64,000 nucleotides of DNA from Crossaster papposus (lineage: Eukaryota > Echinodermata > Asteroidea > Velatida > Solasteridae). The stretch lies in the NCBI GenBank assembly GCA_037893245.1, contig JBAIAA010000321.1, positions 930,001-994,000 of the forward strand. The letters run 5' to 3'. The position numbers were made by a program, and so were the translations under genes. Shown in pieces: positions 1-11,663 of this stretch (the stretch's first letter is position 1; every line of letters starts with the position of its first letter). A model generated the notes under the pieces. It was given only the letters and a program-made list of their open reading frames with translations, searched no databases and was not told the origin of the DNA.

Positions 1-390
1 GGTGTGTCCATAAATAATGGGCTACAAGATAGGTGAAGGGTTGACGAAGGTGAGAGACTTGAACAAGTTCAAGGAAACCCCCCAAATTAAAGATTGTTGT
101 TGCGTACAATTATCATATCTACGTTAAAATGTATTTTGGGGAATTTCTTAAACTTGTTCAAGTTTCCCATCTTATGCAACCCTTTAACTACTTTTTCGCC
201 TAATTTATGGACAGACCAAAGTTTACCCGTTTTTGTTTGCTGGGCTAAATATCACAATGTTATAATTGTTCATATGATTTCCCATAAGGTTTTAATATTA
301 TAACTGTGCCATTGAAGCTCGCCAATACTGACTACTTGATGATATCTGGAGACAGTGTAATGTGCGCACATTTATGTGCGCACATTACAC
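1..390. repeat. Partial large foldback element (one arm), cut by the window edge
   Basis: This stretch matches one arm of the large inverted repeat at 34490-35372, with shared phrases such as GAACAAGTTCAAGG near 61, GCTGGGCTAAATATCACAA near 240 and CTTGATGATATCTGGAGAC near 335. The element continues to the left of the window. It ends near 375-390 in a short palindrome around TGTGCGCACA. Nothing coding is supported; the two open frames here are arm sequence. Confidence 0.75.
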
Positions 391-1794
391 TGTTGACATT
401 ACTGCAACATTACACGTTGACCCTAATTTCACGAATTTCACGAAAGACCCATTTGTTTATCAAATTTATCAAATTTATCAAATTTATTATATTTATTCCC
501 CCCTCAACCGAGTATAAACCTAGTAATAATAATCTAACTATATACTATTTACCTTGTCTGCCTTCTTTGATGCACCAAACAAAGGTTTTCTTCGAATGAC
601 AAACCACATTCACTCATGTGTGACAGCTAATAAGTGAGGCTGTACAGGGCACGTGGTACCCAATTTACCGCATCGCGTTTTTCCAATTTGGCTTTGCAAA
701 ACATGGTGCTAACTATTAATTTACAATGCTACCACAACGTTTATTTGTGCTTACCGAAAAGATAAGGTTATATTCTATCCAAACGCTGTATTTTTTACAT
801 TTGAATTCATTTAGCTGAGTCAGGGCGCTCATTTTGACAACTCTTCTCACAAATCAACGTTTACTTACGTTCGTGAATATGCCGCCATGATCGCTTATGC
901 ATTTTCTGATCGCTGATTGGTTAACCGCGAAACGTCACACTCATCCACTGTACATACCCGGGTGTACTTGTAAACAACCCTTTAAGTCCAGAGGGTGCGC
1001 TAACTAACAGCCACCACTGACCAATCAGAGAGGCCCGGTGACGTCATGCCGACCGCGATAATGTGATTAAAAAAGCCAGATGTAGTAGTACATGTACATG
1101 TAGAATAAAAAACACGCGTGTACATAAAGTTCACTGTAAAATCGGTAAAAAACCCGAAATCTCGCCAAAAGCAGAAGTAAATACGTTCCCACATGTCATC
1201 GCCCACACGCTAAAAATTATACTAAAAGATAGCTTGCACTTTAGTCTTTCGTTTGTTAGCAGTATTATATCCTCTTTTTATTTAGCTGGGTCAGGGCGCT
1301 GCAAACACAAAACTATCCCAAATCAATCCTTACAATACTCAAAATTTTCGGTTGTAAAGAAAATGCCGTACAATCACTCAAACTTGGAAAAATTGGTATC
1401 ATTCGAATCGGCAAAATGTCCTACGTGCACTTACCACGCCATGTTAGATGCAAACTGAAGCATGTTAGCATCGTGCCCTGTGCCAAAAAGGTCTTCGAAC
1501 TCTCGCAGATTATCGCGCAAATCTCGTTGTCGATTGTGCACGTTGGTCTGTGCAGATAAAACACGGGATTTGACCTCATTAACGCACGCAGTGCGGACTG
1601 ACTGGTCTGCATATCAAAACTACATCAAAACAACTCACTTTAATGTGTGACCCCGAAACTCGTTCTACACAAGAAAAAAACCACAAAAAACGTCCAGTGC
1701 TCTTTCCGATGAACATCATCAAAACGCGTTTTCAGTGCAGTGTAGCCCGTCCAATTGGGCGACACGGATTCCAGGACATAGCCCGAGTGCCCAA
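391..1794. other. Unclassified sequence upstream of the Helitron
   Basis: No gene is supported. A phrase near 812-832 recurs near 1280-1300 (TTTAGCTGGGTCAGGGCGCT and variants), suggesting a short dispersed direct repeat. Between about 910 and 1050 there are two inverted CCAAT-type motifs (ATTGG near 917, CCAAT near 1021) and a full CRE-like TGACGTCA near 1039. This could be promoter-like, but no transcript can be assigned. The 131-codon frame starting at 1063 has no recognisable domain and I regard it as chance. Confidence 0.35.
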
Positions 1795-3608
1795 TCTATA
1801 CTATAAAAGATGACAAATGCGCCATCTTGTCCCTGGGCGCCGCCATCTTGGAACGCAGGGCCGCGCCATCTTGGAACACAGGGCCGCGCCATCTTGGCGC
1901 GTGGTTGGCGCCATGTTGGCTTTTGGTCGGGCGACTCGTCGCCGCGCGTTTTTTTTTCCGTACCACTAACGCGTCAATTTGCCCGTTTCATTCGAATTGG
2001 GCGACTTGAATGGAGACCAAAGCGCACGCTTCAATACGAATCGATTTTGATACACGCGGAACGTATGAAGACCAACGACGTTGACAGCCATAATTAACCA
2101 AAATTAATGGATACAGTCCCTAGTTAATTGTATACAGTCCCTAGTTTTTCGTATACACGACTTTTATACCTTTTTCTATTAACCCAAATTATTGGTTAAT
2201 AATCTCATCTAGATAGGGTCTTATAGAAAAGGTTATAAAAGTCTCTATTCAAGTCGCCCCATTCCAATGAAACGGGCAAATTGACGCGTTAGTGGTACGG
2301 AAAGAAAAAGGCTGCGGCGGGGTGCCGGATCGTTCGCGACGGGGAATCCCCCGGGGAATAAGATTTAAAAAAAAATCGTATTCGTCCGAAGTGAGATTTA
2401 AAAGAAACGGACGTTACCGATAAACGCGTAATCGCTTTTCGATTGCCTGTCGATGTCTGTGGGCCTTTTTGCGTGAACTATTGCGTTATTTTTGCATTGT
2501 CCTTGCCCGGAGTTCGGGCCGAAGCCTTCCCGAAATCGTACTACCGTAACTCGGTTGCCAAATTGTTGGCTGTTTGCGATTAAGCGGCGGCTACATGCGT
2601 TACGCGAAGCCTTCGCAAATTAATTGTATCCGCCTTGCTTGCGCGGTGGCCGAGTTGGTGCCGAGTTTGTTATTCGCCATTGGGCGGCCCCGTCACGTGT
2701 TATTTGAGCTGGTGCCCCGATTTATACTTCCTTGGTTTACTGCGGATTAAACATAGTACTAGTTGAGCGCCGGCTTCGTTTTCGGGTTCGAATTCGTGCG
2801 CGTCGACCCCGTTTCAGTCACAGCTTGGGAACGTTAAAAAATGATTTATTCCTTTCGTGTTGCCTTTTGGGCAAATTTCTTTGCTTCACATTGTCGATAC
2901 TTAAATATTACAACATTATCTGTCTCAAAACACTCCGAAACATATCGCTATTGCCTCAATTTCAACTTTGATCGTGCAAAAATGTCGCGAAATTGTATGG
3001 CGATGGTGGATATGAATATGTAATTTCGAAACGTGACTGCATTACGTCAGTTGAGGGCGCACTGTCAGATGGCCGGCCTGTTGGGTTTTTTAATCAGGAT
3101 TTTCACGATGATGTAAACTCAGAAATCCCGAAGTGGTTCGTATTGTTTCCCGTACGATTCCTGTTAAAAAATCACGAGGCGCAGGCAGCATGCAAGCGAA
3201 GATGGACTGCCTATTGAGTATTATTAGTTCGGAAGTCGGGAAGTATTTTTACAAAGATTGTTTGTTATTCAGAGTCGATGGTATTCTACGGAGCCCCTAA
3301 AAGGACATATGACGAATAAAAATCACCGTTACGAAATAATTTGAGTATTTTATTTCGTGCACTCGAAATGTGAGCTCGAAATGTTTTCGTGGCCACGAAA
3401 TGACTTCGTGCGCTCCAAGAATATCTGTTCGTGAGCTCGAAATAATTTCGTGCGCTCGAAATACTTTCTAGCTGGTACTCTACTCGCTAAGTTTCGCGAT
3501 TTGTTTGTCGTACAATCCATTATGTTTTTAAAACGTCAACAAGGTGTATCTATAAGTTACGATTTCACCCAGCTAGCAGGTGCCGCGCGAAGCGCGGCAT
3601 CCTGCTAG
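1795..3608 (+). mobile_element. Non-autonomous Helitron, both termini present
   Basis: The 5' end reads TCTATACTATAAAAGATG, the classic Helitron start, and is preceded by A (1794). The 3' end has a GC-rich hairpin, GCCGCGC-GAA-GCGCGGC, followed by a short spacer and CTAG, then T (3609). This fits Helitron insertion between A and T with no target-site duplication. The interior carries an inverted pair (about 1948-2015 and 2247-2325) and GC-rich sequence. No Rep/helicase frame is visible, so it is non-autonomous. Termini are seen directly; the family assignment follows from the known Helitron end rules. Confidence 0.8.
3320..3500. repeat. Degenerate short repeats of a CTCGAAAT word
   Basis: Inside the 3' part of the Helitron, words such as GCTCGAAAT and TTTCGTGCGCTCGAAAT recur about six times in both orientations. 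The block can form several alternative hairpins. It has no coding signal. Confidence 0.5.
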
Positions 3609-4760
3609 TTTAATACAACTTGGCAACTTTGCCTTATACATGTACATAATATAAGTGTAACGCGACGAGTTGTTAGAAGAACACTAACACTGGGTACGAG
3701 ACGCGTTAATTTGCATAAACGTCACAGCGCATGTGAGTAGCTATTTGAGCTATGGTTGAATGCCCTCGGAATTCCACGGGTCTTTTCGGCCTTTGCGACA
3801 AGCCCAGGGCCCGGTTGCTAGTGCTGTACTAAAGTTACGAACGAAAACAAATGGGTTGCACCATTGATGTCTTACGACATGTACCAACTTCTTTGCCATA
3901 CGCATTCTGACTTACGTGTGGTGTAAGACAAGTTTCGTGCAACCAACAGAATTTACGACAAAACTGTTGCACCATCACAACTGACGCATTGGTAGGACAT
4001 GGATTTACGCTATAAAATTACGTCTAGTGCGGAGGTGACTTAAATAATTAGGATTGCCATACGCGGCAATATATGCGGGTGGACGTACAGTTTCATTTAT
4101 GATTTTGAAAACAAATATTGAAAACAATACATTTGCATGTTTTATCACTCATTTGGTTGTGAACAAAGGTTTGGAACAGGGGCGGATCTAAGATTTCTGA
4201 AAGGGAGGGTCCGAATAGCGCCGCGGATGCAAGCCGAGCACGCCTCTATTTTCGTATCTAAATATTTATGGTGAAATCGTGACTTCATCATGGCATAAAA
4301 CTAAATCACAACAGTATCTAGTTTGTTGTGTAAGTAGGTTATTGTAGAATGTGTATGTTAATGTGTGAATGGTTATCAATGCTGTAAATTGTAAAATTGC
4401 AGTTAAAATGGTTACCCAGCTAAATTATTACAACGTACTGTATTTTGTTATACCCTGTGTTTTTACAGGAATGGCAAGACATTAACGGGGACAGTACGTA
4501 AACCGACAGCATTTGAAAGCCTTACAAACAAAACAGCCCGTCCCGTTCAAAATTGTCACCTGTCATTTTTACAGGAAAGTCCGGGCGTCCAACTGCAAGG
4601 AATCTTCCGTAAAATACGATTTATTGATTACAGTGTACGAAACTCTTATGTATTCGTTCTCCTCAATGTGTGATATATGCTCCCAAAAATTATACACCAT
4701 AATATATATAAACAGTAGCTGCATTCTTTACTCCCCAATTTTCTTCGTTTCCCTCCGTAA
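3609..4760. other. Unclassified intergenic sequence with a MITE fragment
   Basis: About 3736-3805 matches part of the foldback family at 19202-19810 (shared GTAGCTATTTGAGCTATG). 3840-4020 contains repeated variants of CTTACGAC and GTTGCACCA, like a decayed word-rich MITE. No gene is supported. Confidence 0.4.
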
Positions 4761-5030
4761 ACACACAACCACGTGCCACTCACCTACCCCGCCCACTCAC
4801 AACTCCCCTCTCCTACTTGACCACTCCCCTCCCCCTACTCGACCACTTCCCTACTGAACCCTTTCCCTCCTGAACCCTTTCCCTCCTCAATCAATTCCCC
4901 TTCCTCAACCACTTCCATCCTTCACCAATCCCCACTACAAACTTCACTCATTTCCTTCCAGTTTCCCTCTGATAACCCTCTCCCCCACTGACCCCAGCTC
5001 TCCATTCCCCTTTACCTCTTGAATCATTCA
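4760..5030 (+). repeat. C/T-rich low-complexity block
   Basis: The strand is almost pure pyrimidine-rich, with repeated variants of CTCCTACTTGACCACTCCC. This is simple-sequence expansion, probably in the 3' untranslated part of the element ending near 5177. Confidence 0.6.
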
Positions 5031-5039
5031 GTCTTGCTA

Positions 5040-5177
5040 TTCAAATGTAAGTTATTTTGATCGCATTGTCAATTTACTTACTTACAATATTTTCATGTAC
5101 AGCTGTACATTTTATTTGCTTTGTCATTGTACTGTTTAAATGTTTTTGGCCGAATAAATAATAATAATAATAATAAT
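5040..5177 (+). mobile_element. LINE-like 3' tail
   Basis: The sequence TGTTTAAATGTTTTTGGCCG is followed by AATAAATAATAATAATAATAAT. This resembles the 3' end of the minus-strand LINE near 25150-25200, where the reverse complement shows a similar phrase and tail. Only the 3' end is visible. The family is inferred. Confidence 0.4.
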
Positions 5178-5224
5178 GCTGCAAACTGACTGCAGCTTGG
5201 GTCCGGGTATAGCTGAGTTGGACT

Positions 5225-5312
5225 TAGCCCTAGTTTATGGCCCCGCACCATAGTAGAGACTAGAGTACACTCTGTGCTGTGTACTCTAGTGCAGAGCCAT
5301 AGACTAGGGCTA
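5225..5312. repeat. Short hairpin MITE, copy 1
   Basis: A near-palindrome begins with CTTAGCCCTAGTTTATGG and ends with CCATAGACTAGGGCTAAG. Its centre is around GTGTACTCTAG. A second copy lies at 14891-14983. It is too small to code; it is a foldback repeat in the promoter-proximal region of gene 1. Confidence 0.75.
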
Positions 5313-5429
5313 AGTTGGACTGTGCCGGCGTCGCATGACTACAGCTCTAAACTTCGCAGGTTCAGACCTGGACATATTTCTTGCTCAACAATCATTTCTC
5401 CCTTCTTTCTCTTCTGTCTCCCTCTCCAG

Positions 5430-5723
5430 AAACCGTGAATACGTGTGAGGGCAAAACGTTTTCAATCGATTGTAACTCAGGGTACGCTATTGATGTGGTG
5501 TATGCTTTATATGGACGGATTGGAATGGGAATAGATGACGATGTTTGCCGTGTAAACAACAACCTGACTCCATGCGGTAGCGCAACTTCGTCACTTCTAA
5601 CTGTCAAGGGAATATGCCAATGGATGCAAACGTGCACAATTGACGTTGAAAACGATAACTTCGGTAGTAGTGATCCATGCGGAGGAATTGGGAAGTATCT
5701 TCAGGTTGTCTATGAATGCAAAG
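5430..5723 (+). CDS. Gene 1 exon: SUEL-type galactose-binding lectin domain
   Basis: This 294-bp exon follows a polypyrimidine tract ending CTCTCCAG and stops at a GTGCGG donor; both borders are phase 1. It encodes a whole SUEL/rhamnose-binding lectin module (Gal_Lectin family). An early Cys-Glu-Gly is followed by a YALYGR segment matching the family's AxYGR motif. Paired Cys residues come next, then DPCGGIGKYLQVVYEC, matching the family's closing PCxGxxKYLxxxYxC. Such domains bind rhamnose or galactose at cell surfaces and in egg lectins. It is the most N-terminal module visible. No signal-peptide exon with a phase 1 donor was found upstream, so the first exon probably lies outside the window. 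Confidence 0.85.
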
Positions 5724-6439
5724 GTGCGGTTATATCTTATTCTTTTTATATCCACCATACGTTTTTAGGGGGACATGGTTGACACGTCTTACAGATAGAT
5801 TGTGAATTTTTTTTGAAGAATAGAATGATGTGTTTTTGTGGTGCCAACTTTTGAAAACTGCTCTTGCTGGGTGCACTGAATGTTTATTATTTGATGATGT
5901 GATTTATGTAAAAGTGACGACAACTATTTTGTTTTAGGAGCCTGATGACCGACATCAAATGTCATGAAATAAGATGTCCGTGGTTTTGCATGTTAATTGT
6001 TTGAAACTTTGTCAAATGCTTTTGAAGGATAACTGAGAAGCAAACAAATCATGTTGCCATTTGTATGGGCAGTTTTGTATGGTCGACTCGTGTGATGGTG
6101 CGTGGGTTCCAATAATGTTCGGTATTTGTGTACACCCACACACAAATAGAGATCCAAGGATGGTGTTCGGTATAGCGGTGTTCGGTATACCTAGCACGAT
6201 ATGGGACCGAGGGACTCCCTTTTAGTACCCCATAACTATACATGTACACTGCAAAAACTGCGGTGTTAGATTTAACACTCTTTAACACCATTGGTATTAT
6301 GAGAGGACCAACGGTCCTCCTAAATTTAACAGCTCCGTGTTTGCAGTGTACAAACTATTGTTACCTAACGCATCTAAAAGAAATTCCTGAGAAACCACAA
6401 CATTTCGCAAACACATTTACCACTACACATATAATATAA

Positions 6440-6770
6440 TATGCCAAAAAGAAAAAGATGGTGTGTACATGTGTTTTTCAAGATGGCGGGCAGTGGCCAT
6501 CTTGGAGTTTGAGCTTGGGATGACCTCTGACCTAAAAACTCACAATTTTGTATGGGTTTACCGTGCTAAAATAGTGGGAATTTGTTTGTACGTCTACCTA
6601 ATCTGGAATCCAAAATATTTTTCAAAATGGCAGACGGCAGCCATCTTGGATTTTAAGCTCAAAATGACCTCCCTCCAAACTGAAAACGAACCATTTCATT
6701 GGGTTTGTCATGCCAAACTCGGTGGAAAAATAATAATAATAATAATAATAATAACCGAATAATAACCGAA
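6440..6770 (+). repeat. Dispersed repeat with two related ~150-bp units and an AAT microsatellite
   Basis: Two units share the order CAAGATGGCGG or CAAAATGGCAG, CCATCTTGGA, then ATGACCTC. The block ends in an AATAATAAT run. Similar words recur at 8190-8215. It is probably an old TIR element; its ends are not clear. Confidence 0.45.
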
Positions 6771-7134
6771 AATGGTACATTTGGGAGACCTCTCCATAAT
6801 GACGTGCACAAAATTGTCCATTCTTTATTGTAACCTAACCCGTTTTTACCTAGAGCTTTTTCCACGAAATTTCATATTTATGCATTTTGGACCCTACTCT
6901 ATCGATATGGACTGTTAAATGTTTAAAAATGTATCTCCTTCCTGAAGTTGGAACGTTAGGGAGACCTCGAAATGTCTCTCTAATGACCAGGGTCTCCCTA
7001 ATGTTGTTAAAATTACGCAAAATGGTCTCCCAAAGGGTACTTATTTCAAGATAAATTTCATATTGCGCAAATTCCATAAAAAAATTATGTTCAAATGCGC
7101 ATAACAATGCAGTGTACTTACAATACAACTAAAG

Positions 7135-8130
7135 AGTTGGTTAAAATAAAAAGATACTAATTATTAATTAACACATAAAAAGTACGATAACATAGATCGA
7201 TCGAATACCCTATAAATCAATCATTTATGCATATGCACTAAGGAACAAGTGTGTTTTTAACTTACGCTTAAAATCTACAAGAGTCGGAGCTGAGCGGACA
7301 TTTTGGGGCAGTCGGTTCCATAAAGTGGGTGCAGCTACAAAAAATGCTCTGTCACCGAGTGTTTTTGAGATCTTTCCACTGGGTAGACTTAGCAGATTAG
7401 AAGTTTGAGATCGTAAGGAATAACGGGAATTCGCCCTAGACCACAAAGATATTTTGGAGCCTGGTTATGAAATGCTTTAAATGTCAGTAACAATACTTTA
7501 AATTGAATATGAGCTGGAATGGGAAGCCAGTGTAGTTTCTGTAACATGGGGGTAACGTGAGCGTACCTAGAAGCACCATATACAAGTCTTGCCGCTATAT
7601 TTTGAACACGTTGTAGTTTATCCAAGTATGATTTTGGTAGGCCAAAATAACGACTGTTGCAGTAATCAAGTCGGGAAGTTATTAAAGCATGGACCAAAAT
7701 GTTAAGGGTGTCTTTAGATAAAAAATTACGGATATGTCTAATATTGTGAATATGAAAAAAGCTTTTTGAACAAACACTGCTGATTTGTTTAGCCATACTA
7801 AACTTTGATTTAAACCAAATACCAAGATTGTGAGCTGTTAATACTGGTGAGATGTTGACATCGCCCGCTGACCCCTGCCTGTCAAATAAGACTTAAACCA
7901 GTCTAATGCTATACCGGTTATCCCGATCCTGGAATACAGACGGTCTAAAAGAATTGTATGATCGACCGTGTCGAAAGCAGCACTTAGATCTAAAAGTACA
8001 AGCAATGTAATACATTGTGAATTCATTTTCATTAAAATGTCATTATGTACCTTCAGTAAAGCTGTCTCAGTATGATTATTTCTATATGCCGATTGTAGCA
8101 ATGGATACAATAAAAGACACCTCATTTGTA
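7135..8130 (-). pseudogene. Decayed CR1/L2-type LINE reverse transcriptase (3' part)
   Basis: Read on the minus strand, 8125-7838 encodes reverse-transcriptase blocks including [20 protein letters not shown], a typical CR1/L2/Jockey-group motif, and a WFKSYLTGR block. After a junction near 7838 the frame resumes with the C-terminal LINE region, including HALITSRLDYCNS and KLQRVQNIAARLVYG. It ends with PTLWNRLPQNVR near 7320. The palm segment with the catalytic YADD is missing between the two parts, so this copy is dead. It sits antisense inside an intron of gene 1. The insertion is 5' truncated. Confidence 0.8.
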
Positions 8131-8667
8131 TTTCTACCTAATTTGGAACCTAAGATAATTATTGAATGTTATATTTGTTTCTTTCAAAATGGCGTCGGCG
8201 GCCATTTTGAATATCACGCTCTGGCGGAGTTAGCCGTCATATTTGAAAGGGGGAATTCCGGAGCTCATTTTTTTCTAAAATGGTTCAGGTAGTCAAATCA
8301 ATCATAAAAAGGGTAGAAAGAAAATGGTCACGGTCGAGGTCTATAGGGATATGACCCTACTATACAGTATAACTCAAGCAAAATAAAATCTAAACTGTTT
8401 TACCAAAAGCTAAAAAAAAAAAATAAAGACGGGGAAATAACCAAACAAATAAAATAAACCAGGAGACCATGCTGATCATGTTGAATAATCAAAACTAGTT
8501 GTTTTTATTCGTCTTCCACAAATCGATCACAAATGTATATATTAACTAAACTAAGTTATAGTAAATAAATGCAAAAAAAGCTCAAGAGAGAGTTTGCAAG
8601 TGTGATTTGATCTGTTCAACTGCTATAGTCGATCTGATAAATTTTCGGCGCGGAACACAACATGTGT

Positions 8668-9324
8668 CTAAAGCTATGGTCACATTACCCAAAAGTAGCC
8701 TGCTCGGCGGCCGAGCGGCGAGTTTTTAACCAATTCTGCCCGGCGGCCGCCCAGGCACCGCTCGTTTTTAGGGCATCGCTCGGTCGCCGCTGAAGTTTTA
8801 GCGCGGAGTTAAAATTTGAGCGGCACCTGCTCACTTTTCACTCGCCGCCCAAAATACGCTCGGTGCCTGGGCGGTCGCTGCCCCGGTCGCCGCTGGGAGA
8901 TCAATCGGTCACTGGGAGGCGAGTTCAAAATCGGTCGGCGTCCAGCAGCGCCAGCTCCATTCACCGCGACGTCTAGCCGATAATGGCTGACAATTACCGT
9001 CGATGCCCCGTCCATTACCGGCCGGCCGCCGGGAAATTTCTTTAAAATCAGCCGGTGGCTGATGGGAGACCGCCCGGCAATCGGAGGGTCACCGGTCGGT
9101 CACTGCCGGGACACCGCGCGAAAAAGCTCCGCGATTTCGCCCAGTTTTTTCCTAAAATCGACCGGCGACCGACGGAAAATCGACAGGTCACCGCCCAGGC
9201 ATCGCTGTCGCTCTACAGCCTGCTCGACTTCTCCAAAAATCGCTGGGCGATGCCTAAATTCCAGCAGCGACCGAGCAGGCTACTGATCGGTCGGTCGCTG
9301 CTCTGATTTGTGACCATAGCTTTA
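8668..9324. mobile_element. GC-rich word-saturated MITE
   Basis: The ends are inverted copies of TAAAGCTATGGTCACA and TGTGACCATAGCTTTA. Next come inverted phrases around GTAGCCTGCTCGG and CCGAGCAGGCTAC. The interior is dominated by variants of CGGTCG, CGGCGG and CCGCTGGG over about 600 bp. The overlapping frames on both strands are by-products of this GC-rich repetition. No transposase is present. Confidence 0.75.
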
Positions 9325-9568
9325 GTTGCACTATGTGCGCGCGCGCGACCCCTGGAAATCCAGTGCAGTCCTTATGGGCGCGCAAGCTAGCATACGCTGC
9401 TTCGCATACGGCTGTCCCGCGGACCATGATGAGGGTGTAGTGGTTGGGCTAATTAATGAGGTCTAGCGCACTCTAGTGCAGAATCATTCTCTGATCGCTG
9501 CTTCATTTGTCTTTCTCCTTTTAGCCGACTATTCATCCCCACCCCATTACGTTTTTTTCCAAACACAG
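9325..9568 (+). other. Intron sequence before the first HYR exon
   Basis: A GCGCGCGCGC run occurs near 9337. CTAGCGCACTCTAGTGCAGA near 9463 resembles part of the hairpin MITE at 5225. The polypyrimidine tract leading to the 9568 acceptor is visible. Nothing else is supported. Confidence 0.4.
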
Positions 9569-9811
9569 ACATAGAGTCTCCTACTATCACTTGTCCCGGT
9601 TCAGCCATTGTCATGGACACAGACCCACAACAAAATGTCGCTAATGTGACATTTGTCGTGACTGCTGATGACAATAGTGGAAATTTGACGGCCGTGTCAT
9701 GCACCACAGCTTCGGGAACCAACTTCTCAGTCGGTGTGGAGAGTGTCATGTGTATCGCCACTGATCCCTCAAACAACATCACACCCTGCTCATTTGCAGT
9801 CTTGGTGTCAG
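9569..9811 (+). CDS. Gene 1 exon: HYR module 1
   Basis: The 243-bp exon lies between acceptor CAAACACAG and donor GTAGGT, phase 1 at both ends. It encodes an 81-residue hyalin repeat (HYR), an immunoglobulin-like extracellular module found in hyalin and in adhesion proteins. It opens with the usual SPTITCPG pattern and has the central TADDNSGN segment (family T/V-x-x-D-N-S-G). It closes with MCIATDPSNNITPCSFAVLV, matching the conserved A-x-D-x-x-x-N-x-x-x-C-x-F. Confidence 0.88.
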
Positions 9812-9940
9812 GTAGGTGGTTAAACAAATTCAAGCTTTCAGTTTCGTACGCCTTCTAGATGTCTTTCTCTTCATTTTCATCACATTTTTGATTGCCCCGT
9901 GCACATACGTGTTCCGCCTTAATTGTTACATGTGTAATAT

Positions 9941-10093
9941 TGGGGGGGGGGGAGGGGGGGGAGGGGGAAGGGGGAATGGGGGGGGGGGAGGGGGGATGGG
10001 GGGAGGGGGGGGGGAGGGGGGGGAGGGGGGGGGAGGGGGGGGGAGGGGGGGGGGGGAAGGGGGAAGGGGGAATGGGGGGGGGGGGAGTGGGGA
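9941..10093 (+). repeat. Poly-G minisatellite, G-quadruplex-prone
   Basis: About 150 bp consists of G runs broken by single A or AA/AAT, for example GGGGGAGGGGGAAGGGGG. Glycine-rich and proline-rich frames across it are low-complexity artefacts. It lies in the intron between HYR modules 1 and 2 on the transcribed strand. Confidence 0.9.
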
Positions 10094-10708
10094 GTTGTGA
10101 TGTGGTTGTGGTATACGTACAGAGTTAACATTTTATAATTTGGTTCAATACAATTATGTGTGCAGCGCGCGCAGCATGCGTTCTATCTTAACTGGGGCCG
10201 TATTCGAACTCTGGGTTTCAGAACGTACCTTGAGGAGGTCGAGGGGGTCGAGGTTTTTTAGAACCACCATTATTGAGCCCACCACACACTGTCATTCTAA
10301 GCGCTGAACATCAAGAATATATCGTCCCACAAAGCATTACGAAGGCAAAAATGGAAGAACTTGTTATTATACCTCGATCATGCAGTTAGGGCAATCGAAC
10401 CAACACAAACAACTGCGCTCTTTTAAAAAATACATCCCCTGTGGAAATAGAGCAAATTACGCACCAGGGCTTGCGTTTGAACTTGTTAGGACAGTCCGAC
10501 CGAGAACAAATCACAATGTACCGGTAGCAGAACAGCTGGCTTTCATTTTTAGAAAAGGACAGCCAAGTAATGGAAAAATGCTGGTAAAAAAACGGTAGCT
10601 TAACGTACATCAACAAATCAATACAATATATCAAAAACCAATAAAATGTGTGTTTCTTAGACAATGCTGTTCACCATTATTTTAACGTCATTTACTATCT
10701 GCTCTCAG

Positions 10709-10960
10709 ACAATGAAGATCCCGTCTTTAAAGATTGTCCACCTAACATCACAGTCAATGAAACGCTGGAGAAATTTGTCAACTTGACCATCGCGGTCGAC
10801 TGGAAGGAGCCCAATGTGACCGACAACGTCAGAGTGACCCGACTAAATGTAACTAATGAACCAGGCAGTTTATTTGGCATTGGCAGTCACCTGGTTACGT
10901 ACACAGCCTATGATGCTGCCGATAATATGGATACTTGTCAGTTCAACGTTTTTGTAAATG
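10709..10960 (+). CDS. Gene 1 exon: HYR module 2
   Basis: The 252-bp exon follows CTGCTCTCAG and ends before GTAGGC, phase 1-1. It encodes 84 residues opening with EDPVFKDCPPNITV, a standard HYR start. The middle reads WKEPNVTDNV (family W-x-x-P-x-x-x-D-N) and the end TYTAYDAADNMDTCQFNVFV. Several Asn-X-Thr sites suggest glycosylation. Confidence 0.9.
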
Positions 10961-11195
10961 GTAGGCTCCTATATTATGTTCTTGTATTCTCACATTTGCT
11001 GTATTTCTAATGCATGCAGTTTAATAATGTCGCTCTGTTTGTGAAAGTTTGTACATACTTATATAGAGGGTAGATTGCGTGGGGCTTGCACCAACCAAAA
11101 TGAAATAGTATCAGGATCCAGATATTTATCCGTGCACATTTTTCATCAATGTTTGGTCAGCTCATCGACGTACTGTTTTTCATTCACTCCCACAG

Positions 11196-11438
11196 ATGTG
11201 CAGCCACCAGTTATCACCGGCTGTCCCATGAACGTTTCTAGCCCAACTGACCCCACTCTTAATACAACCAGAGCATTCTGGAATGAGCCACAGGCTTCAG
11301 ACAACTCGGGCAGTGTAAATCTGTCCTCTAATTACAACATGTGTACTGCTTTCCCTGTCGGACCAACAGAGGTGTTGTACACCGCTGTGGACGGCAGTGG
11401 TAATGCCGTCCATTGCAAATTTGTGGTCCAGGTCTATG
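11196..11438 (+). CDS. Gene 1 exon: HYR module 3
   Basis: The 243-bp exon follows ACTCCCACAG and ends before GTAGGT, phase 1-1. The 81 residues open with QPPVITGCPMNV. The middle is FWNEPQASDNSGSV and the end VLYTAVDGSGNAVHCKFVVQV. All the HYR signature positions are present. It is one of five consecutive single-exon HYR modules. Confidence 0.9.
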
Positions 11439-11663
11439 GTAGGTATAAAAACCAAGCATTAGAACTCGCAATAATGTGTATAATTTACTTTGAGATGAAA
11501 GGGTGTCACTGTGTGAATAAATCTTTCACCGGAGTTATTGCAATGTACTTTTTTTTACTCAAGTAGTTTTTCTGTAGTCTTACCAGTAGGGGACGTTGGG
11601 GTTAAAACTACATGTACCTTCTATAGACTATCTATACGTCTTATAAACGTTCTTGTATCACAG

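Larger units (their letters stand above)
5724..9568 (+). other. Gene 1 intron with LINE and MITE insertions
   Basis: This 3.8-kb intron holds related repeats carrying CCATCTTGG-type words (6440-6770 and about 8105-8290), a decayed LINE (7135-8130) and a GC-rich MITE (8668-9324). I looked for further lectin or HYR exons and saw none. Confidence 0.6.

Noticed and set aside
9892..10128. Glycine-rich and proline-rich proteins on both strands
   Set aside because: They are translations of a poly-G minisatellite inside an intron.
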